This document shows positions 45,704 to 54,700 of a DNA stretch of 64,000 bases, in pieces; position 1 is the stretch's first letter; the number at the start of each line of letters is the position of its first letter. This DNA is from Albula goreensis (taxonomy: Eukaryota; Chordata; Actinopteri; Albuliformes; Albulidae): NCBI GenBank assembly GCA_022829145.1, contig CM040743.1:5162646-5226645 (forward strand). The letters run 5' to 3'. The notes beneath the pieces were generated by a model that saw nothing but the letters and a program-made list of their open reading frames with translations, was not told where the DNA came from and made no database searches. A program made the translations under genes and the position numbers.

Positions 45704-48700
45704 CATGTCTGCTAAATATACACTACACACTTTAGCCACTTATACTTAATGTAATTGCATACCCACCACTCGATAAACCGTCTAAAATATTCAATACCAC
45801 TCACATATGCTCAACAGAGCTCAATAAACAGTACTATACTCAATGAACTCAACAATCCTTCCTACAACACATATCTGAAGGGCATATCTCCTCAATCACT
45901 AACAGCAACCACTCACATCTGCTTAAAACACACAGTTATATTTAAGACAATGTACATCTAAATACCTTCACATCTACTATGTACTCTTCGATATTGAACA
46001 TACACACACTTGGGTACTCATATTTGTTCGATACACTACCACATTCACTACATGTACTGCTGTATTTCATGTATGTCCACCACTCAAACCCATTCCATAT
46101 CCACAACTATACACCACACCGGCATCCACCGCACAAACCTACCCAGTGCAATGTTCAATATAGACACCAATAAGTTTGTTCAATTCTATATCAAATTCAA
46201 TATACATCCAAATTTATGTGTCACTATCTTTTGACATGCTCAATGATTTCCGTGCATTTTAAAACTGCTTACTTGGTGATGACATTGCAGAAGAGAGGGA
46301 TGTATTCTCTGAGGTCCTCTGGTAGGGTATTGAGGCTGCACATGGCCCTGAAGTACACCATGCCATTGGTGGGCTGTGCACAGTACTGCACTGGGACTCC
46401 CCCTGCAGGACAGTAGGAGTAAGGACAGGATACATGAGAGGGGAAACAGGACTCACAGCATGGCTGTTCCGAGCCCATTTCAGCACAGATACTGTATAAA
46501 GATGTGGATGAATAATACAAAAAGAATGCAATATGCTGGTGAAAGCATCTAAATAAGTTCACATAAGTCCTCATTCTTTTCTGGCTTGCTCAAGACCGCT
46601 ATTTAAAACACGCTGAGCCTGCAATAGCATTTTTATCAATATCAACTAAAGCAACTGTATAAACACAGACTTCATTATTCTCATGGGTTTTGCAAATATT
46701 TCCTTTGATTTCCCAAATAATCTCTGTGGTGTGCAGAGATTACGTGACGAATGGCAGTCTCAAAAGAAGCCCAAGATTCAATGGACAAAAAGTTATTCAT
46801 CATCTCTCTCCATTTAATTTTGTCTAAAATGAGTGGTGTGCCGAGTCCGCATCAGCGGTTGGCATCTGTGGTTACAGCGTGCAGAAATGTAGCATGAAAA
46901 GTTGAACATATCTTGTGTTGTAAGGACAAAAATGTGGCCTAAAGGTTTTTTAATCTTGTCTGGGAGAGTGGTTCAGTTAACCAAACTCTGCAGCTGACAG
47001 GGATAACTTTTAACTGTCATGGTCGTAATGTAAACAAAGCGCCCCCACCCCCATCCCTGCGTCACACCCCAAAACCCCCTAACCCGCCCCAAAGGACCAT
47101 GAGGCAGTCTTGGCTTCTCTTACGCTTATTTATCTTTGGTCCTACAATATTCTGCTTTTCATAATAGACATTTGGAGAAAAAAAAAATCTAATTAGTAAG
47201 GAGGAACCAAAACCCCACCCCAAAGGACCAAGAGCCACTCTTATTTTCTCTCCTACGTTTATTATACACTTTTTTAAAAGGAACCAAAAGTGTGTACATA
47301 AAAAATAGACAGGGAAGCAGTCAGGATCATGGATCATGGAGCCAATTCACAATCATAATTAATATTTGATTGTAGAATTAATGTAGTATATATGAATCTG
47401 ATTTGAGTGCGTATTAAGATGTAAATGTATAAGCACTGCTGGACGGTACGGCACACTCACCTGCAGAACCCATCTCCACAGGTGTAGGTGTGAGGGAGGG
47501 CTCGATGTCGGACACTTTGAGAGCAGGCAGGCACGACGCATCCTGTGGTGTGCTCTGGACCGATAGCAGCTGTAAACCTGGGTCACACAATGCAGGGGGA
47601 CGCCATTAGCTTACCTATATACAAACATGCTCACACACGCGTGCACATGCTCACACATGCGCACACGCACACACACTCACACACAGACATAGACACAGAC
47701 ACACAAACACACAAGAAGTAATACGTGCACACACAAATGCTTGCTCACACACATGCTTGAACATGTGTGCACACACACACGCTCACACACATGCTCGCAC
47801 ACAAACGCACACACATGCAAGAGTACATACACATGTTCGCACGCACAGTTGCAGCTGAAAGTGCAGCTACAAAAAGGAGGTGTTCAGCTGGAGATGGCTC
47901 ACCTTTGTCATAGATGTCTTTCTTGTCGTTTTCAGACAAGGCCTGGATCTTCTGCTGGAGTTTCACCCGCTCTGCTTCGGCCTGCTTCTCATAGAAAGAC
48001 TGGTCTGGACTCATGGACAGGGTGAGCCTGTGGGTGTTGTTCTACGTGGTAAAGAGGAGAATAAAGTCTTACTGAAGACATGCTTTTTCAGAAAAATTTA
48101 TGTCTTTAACATGCTCCTTTTCGGCCTAGTTATTAGTTAGTTGGTCTTCAGACTAGTTTTATTCCTTTAATATGATAATGATTCTATTCATTATTATTTC
48201 AAATGTTTTTTTACAATGTCATATCTAATTGCCTCCAACATCTTTAGTTGTTTCATGTCCTTTTTCATCACTGTGTTTGACTGTGTTTTCAATATACAAT
48301 CAATGTTTTGTACTGATATGGGAAATACTTTGGGATGCCCTGCATTATGGGAAAAGTGCTTGACAATTAACTTTAATAATAATTGCTATTATCATACATA
48401 TTAATACCGGGCCCAATGATGGAACAGCCTCCATTTTGTCCTCCTCACCTTGAAATAGTGCCTGACTTTCTCCTGGAGGTAGCGAGGGTCGTCCTTCAGG
48501 CTCTGCCTGAACCGGCTCACGCTTTCGCTAATCTTCAGCAGCTCCACGGGGTCTCCGTCGTGATTCCAACATGAGGCTATGTACTGTGAAACATTTACCA
48601 TGGCGACAGTAAGCTTTAACCTCGTTGACACAAAGGTGGTTATCCCTCCCTTACAGTGTAAAGCTCTTGGAGATCCTATGAAGGATTATATAAATGTAAT

Positions 48701-51700
48701 CCATTATGGTACAGTTTCATAATCATAATATTAGCTGGGATATGGACTGAATATGAATATGGATGCATATCTCCTGTGTGGCGGAGCGGAGAGGAACACA
48801 CAAGTTCACTATAGAAGGTGATGTGATGAAAGCTGGAAAGCTTTGTCTATCTCAAAGCTAGGTCTGAAGCTCACTGTATTTCCTGTTTTGCCATCAAATG
48901 GTCAAAGCAACGAAACTTTGAGGAAACATACACCCGTGACTTATTCTACTTTTCATGGGAGAGATCACACTAGCAAATGCATTTGATTATTATTATTATT
49001 ATTTCTTCAAGTTTTGTTCATCCTTTTTTTCCCGGGAAATAATACTTGAATCACAAAAACTGTGCGATGTGTGAATGCAATTGCTAGCCCTTTGTGTCAG
49101 GGCATGTGCAAGTCTAGAGGTGCGCCTATCGCAGTATCCACCCTATGGCTCACGGTGTGTGGAGTGGAACACCTGCGCAGGTGAGGGGGTTTTCTCCCAC
49201 TATCCACCCTGCGGCTCACAGTGTGTGGAGTGGAACACCTGCGCAGGTGAGGGGGCGTTGAGGTGCGGAGCTCACCGAGGCCAGGGACAGACCGAAACTG
49301 GTGGACTGGTGCTTCATCTGGATCTCCAGTTTGTGCAGGAGGGCCTCGATCCTTTCCTCCTCAAAGCCATTGCTATAAATGAGAGGACATGATAAAAAGT
49401 ACACAGTTAGGGCCATATATGTCCAAACACATGCTATGAGTATGTCACATGCATTTATGCTCATGCATTCAAGTAGTTTCAGTGAACATGTAGATGTGAT
49501 ATACATCCGATGTGGGCTTCAGACTGTGTGAACATGTGGACAAATTGTGGAATCAAGAAAAAAAACTGTGTGGCTGAGTTGTATGGCAGTCAGGGCACTT
49601 TGTTTGTAACGATTCCCAGGTAGAATTCAGGAAGGAATTGGATAAATATGCAGCTACATACATTAACTGTATGCAAAATACATGTATGTAGGAGAAAAAG
49701 AAAAAAGGATACAAGACACAGTTCACAGACGCTTCTGATAACCTGATGGACTTTCCACCCTCTAGTGGTAATACATTGTTACTGCAGTTTCAATCCCAAC
49801 AGCCTGAGAGATGCCGCTCGCCCTACGGCTCCAGGCTTGACAGACAGCCGCAGCTTTACTTACTCAATGATGCTGTCGATGGTTTGGCTGATTATCTGCT
49901 TCACATTTTCAATATCCTTTTCAGCCATCCCCTGCAGGCCGATGCTGAAGGATGCTTCTTTAGTACTGCCGTCATACCTGAACATAAACACAAAAGAAAT
50001 CAAACAGCCATCCATGTGCCCCACATATAATATAATATAATATAATATAATATAATATAATATAATATAATATAATATAATATAATATAATATAATCAAA
50101 CAGCCATCCATGTGCCCAGTGAATGAAGACCACACCTAAGCATAATGCTCTGAGCAGATCCAAAAATACCTATTTTAATTATTTTAACTGTTTAGATGAT
50201 GGTAATCTGAAAAAAAAACTATTGCAGATATAAACAATTAAGTATTTCTGCCTATTTATTTTCAGTAGAACAGTTCAGCACTAATTGTATAAGTTTTCCA
50301 CATACCCTACGACCGAGGAGAAGTCTGTTCCGATCTTTGGTTCGATCAGAGCCTTGTAGAATGGGGAGTTTGGCCCGGAGATCATCAGGGAGGACAGCAT
50401 GCTCAGGGTGAAGGCCTCAAACGTGTCTGTAATGCTGACCAACCAATCACAAAACACGTTACTCAGTGGTGTGCCAATGGCACAACTTCTTACTCCTTGG
50501 TGATGATGCCCAGCATGCAGTTCACACTGTATCTGTAACTGCTGATGTTTATATACTGATATGGCTTGCAGGAATTGCATATAACAACGTCACCATGCAA
50601 TATGAGGTAATGCTGGCTTTAACCTTAGCTGGAGCTGTGTATATCTGTATCGCATTGGCCCCCATTCTCTCTGACGAGAGTGAGCTCCAGCATACTCAAT
50701 GGCATTCGTTCTCATTTATTCAAGTCTTTCCTTGACCTTACATGAATCGCCTTCAAATACAGCACTTTCAGGGCCTGTTCATTTGTCTTCCTGTCACCAA
50801 GGCCTCAAATCATCCACTCACACATGTTTTTCTAATGTCGCTGCTTCAGTCTCTTCCTCTTTTTGTTATACGACGATAATAAATCAATCAGAGAACCCAG
50901 TCTTTGTGTAACACAATACGCTGAGCTTTCTGTAAAGTGCTTTTGAATCAACATGCTTTTATTGGGCTGAGCTGAAAGCCAGCTAAAAGCTGACCTCAGC
51001 AGTCGACAGCTGTAAATCCAGGTGTAACAGGAGTATCGAGATGCTTTTTGTGTGCTGATAAAAGGAGAATGAAGGTAACTGAATTACACCTTCCCAAATG
51101 TTCTGTTCATATTTCACCCTTTAGAACACCAGAATGCTTTCAATTCACTTTCCAGGCCCAAAAATAAATAAATGAATTCTCTTCTGAGAATTGTTTAATT
51201 TTACTATTCACCATTCACTTTTACTACTTTAATAATTGTACTATTCATCTGCAATAATGAGTGCAACAAGGGGCAAGTCTTGATTCGGCAGAAGTCCAGG
51301 TCTGCTTTTGCTTTGACCTCAAAATCAGCAACCAGTCCAGATCCAAGAAGCCAGGTTAGGTAACTGTATTTGACTGCTTTTAAATAGTTTTACATCATTT
51401 TAGTGAAAACAAAAGACCCCACAGCCCTCATAGCTCAGGGTCTGAGACCCCAGCAGGCCCTGAATCAGTAAGATTACACAGGTGAGAAACTCACTCTCCC
51501 AGCAGGCCCTGAATCAGTAAGATTACATGGGTGAGAAACTCACTTTCCCAGCAGGCCCTGAATCAGTAAGATTACACAGGTGAGAAACTCAATCTCCCAG
51601 CAGGCCCTGAATCAGTAAGATTACACAGGTGAGACACTCACTCTCCCAGCAGGTAGCTCATACAGAGCGTGTTCTGCTTGGCGGGGTCTGGGGCCAGTGC

Positions 51701-54700
51701 ATCCGGGCCACAGGTCACATGATCTTCCCTCTACAGGAACACAGAAAGCGTCATGAAACCACACCTCCTCTGGCACTCACACACAATACGATTCACTCAA
51801 CCAACTTCATGGACCTAGAAGTAATTGACATTTTTACTTAAATCGATAAAAGCAAGGATTTTTTCCCCCCTTTCACAAACATAGTTTGGTAAATTCATGT
51901 TGGTGACTGCAGAGCTTCCTAAACTGTCTCAACTACTCATTCTAATCACCAGTGTTCTTGTTCAAGGTTTTCCCGGATTCATTCGGTAACACTGATCTAC
52001 TCAGACCCTGAATGATTTATTCGGGGGTCACTGGTTCTCCTGTCATCAGCTCTCAAAAACATCTTCATGTGAGGTGCAATTTGGTAACACTTATGGTATT
52101 ATCCATATGTGTTTGAGGGGTCAGAGGTGTGACTCACAGGTTTGTCCCACGGTTTTTGGGAGGGGACAGAGGTATCCGGTTCTGTGCGCTCAAATTTGGA
52201 CAGCGCCTCCTCCTGGATCTGCTTCAGGTGCTGTTCCAGAGGCAGGTCCCCATAGGTGAAGAACCTGGTGAACACGAGGCGAAAAGTGCATAGAGACACA
52301 TTCATTCTGACTGCATGCCTTCATATGAACTGCACGCATTCATTTTGACTTATGGCCCCTGGAAAGACGGCATTTTTCACTTTTCTATCACACTGACATA
52401 TCATTAAGCTGATGTGCCTTAGCACTGGTATTCTGAACAGTGACAGCATACCATGCATTACTGGGGTGGTAGTGTGTTAAAGTGTTAGCGTATAGTGGCC
52501 AGGGCAGTGACACTGTTGCAGTGAGTTGCTGGGGTGGTAGTGTGTAAAAGTGTTAGCGTATAGCGGTGTGGAAAGTGACAACATTACCATGCATTACTGG
52601 GGTGGCAGTGTGTAAAAGTGTTAGCGTATAGCGGCCTGGACAGTGACACCATTACCGTGCTTTGCTGGGGTACCAGTGTGTGAAAGCATTAGTGTATAGC
52701 GGCGTGGAAAGTGACACCATTACCGTGCGCTGCTGGGATGGCAGTATGTGAAAGCGTTAGCTTATAGCAGTCTGGACAGTGAAATTCTTACCTTGCGTTG
52801 CTGGGGTGGTAATGCGTGGCATGGAACTGCTTCAGCTGCTCCCAGGAGAGGTCAGGAATGGCCAGCGGCTCCCCACCAGACACCACGGAGTACGTGTGGT
52901 CCGGAAGCAGCTTGTTCTGAAGGTGCTGAGCATACAGCCTCTCGTTGTCCGACTGAAAACCGAAAAAAATACACAAATGAACGCTGACACGAGTCATCAC
53001 TTCCAGTTTTTAATCATTAACAGTTTTTCACCAAAATACAGATGGTAAATATTCCTTACAAATGCACCCTTCATCTCGTTGAAGACAACCCCTTTGAAGA
53101 CGAGTGGGGTGTTTGGATCCGTAGGGTTCTCGTTTTCTAGCCTCCATCCTTCCTGCCTGTAATTTATCAAAAAATACATTGAATACAGAGATATGGCAGC
53201 ACAGCTCTAAACAGTATTTGCTGTTCAAAAGTAAAGTAAACCTCAAATCAATCTTTCCTACAGCAACTGTTAAACATGGAATCATTTTTTCCACACAGGC
53301 TGTCTGATTGGTCCTCTTATTTCTGAGGTGGATTTGATTGGCTGAGGTACTTTCCAAATCTAAATAACTGCCTCCAACTGGACTATCCCCTACATAACGT
53401 TGTGATTACTTTATGCAACAACAGAGACAGTAGTTTGTCAGACTCCCAGTTGCTCTAAATGACATGTAAATAAAAAAAATTACATAGACAATCACTATAT
53501 TAAGGATATCTAACAGAAGAGGTGACTGTAAGCTTTGTCATACTCATTACTTTACAACCCACTACTCCACTTACCAAAAATCCAGCTCTCGAAGACATGG
53601 GAAAAACACCGCATCCAGATAGACAGAGAGGAGGTTCTGGAAATCTTTACTATTTTGCGTAGAAAAGGGATACATAGTGTAATCACTGGCTGCGGACAGA
53701 ACAAAGGAGAATTAGAAAAATTGTGATCGTACAAACAGATGTACAGCAAAAAAGATCTGGGCCATGTTTTCTGGGGCAGGGCACTTTAAAGGCAGCTGCT
53801 AATGATGGTTAACACATAACATAATACTACAGGGGCCTATATTTTCTGTTAACACTTCAACATAACTCAATTATCAATAATGCAAAATTCCAAGGTATTA
53901 AAACTGCTTTGCAACTCATATTCTACCTTGTCTTAAAAAGTGAAATTTGTGTTTGTCTCCTTTCAAATGTAAAACCATCAAAAAGGTCTGTCATATTTAT
54001 TTATATGCCACATTTGTTTAACTACATCTAGCATATGACAATCCATATTGCTTTTTGTTTCTCCGTTTCCCCTCCCAGACAGACGTAGTTATGTTACCCA
54101 TTCATCTGTGTTAGGTGCCAGACAACATGTCAAGTGTTGTTTAAATAAGGCCAAATGGTCCATCTGATTACTGATAAGAGCATGTGATAAACAGGATCAA
54201 AGCTTAGAGGGAAACAAAGACTACATTTTCAATCAGACTGCAATAAAGAAATAAAGCCAATAACTTAAATGGCATCATTGAAGATCAGGGCACCAATCTG
54301 ACTCGCTGCTTTGATGCTACCATAGGAGAAACAGACAGTAAGTACGACTGAAAGCATTTGTGCGTCTGGAGAGGTGGATGGGTTTTCGAAAGAGAAGTTC
54401 AAAGATAAGAGGCGCTGTCTGAGACGGGTTCTCCACACTGGTCCTGGAGAACCACTTTTTTTTGTTCCCAACTTTAAAAACCAGCAACCAACTCCGACCC
54501 AAGAAGCCAGGTGAGGTGGTTTGACAGTGTACTAAATTCCTTTAATTCTTTAAGTAAGTGTGGAGAAAGTATGAAAACCGGCACACTCTGTTGCTCTAAC
54601 AGGCCCAGATTGAGAACCTCAGAAGCCATTCCAGTGATAGCATTACCATGGTGCTTACTGATCAAATTAAAATTCACAAATAATAAACATTTCACTCAAC

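Noticed and set aside
51451-51650. Regular direct repeats resembling a CRISPR array
   Set aside because: The units are contiguous with no spacers and lie in a vertebrate intron; it is a tandem repeat.
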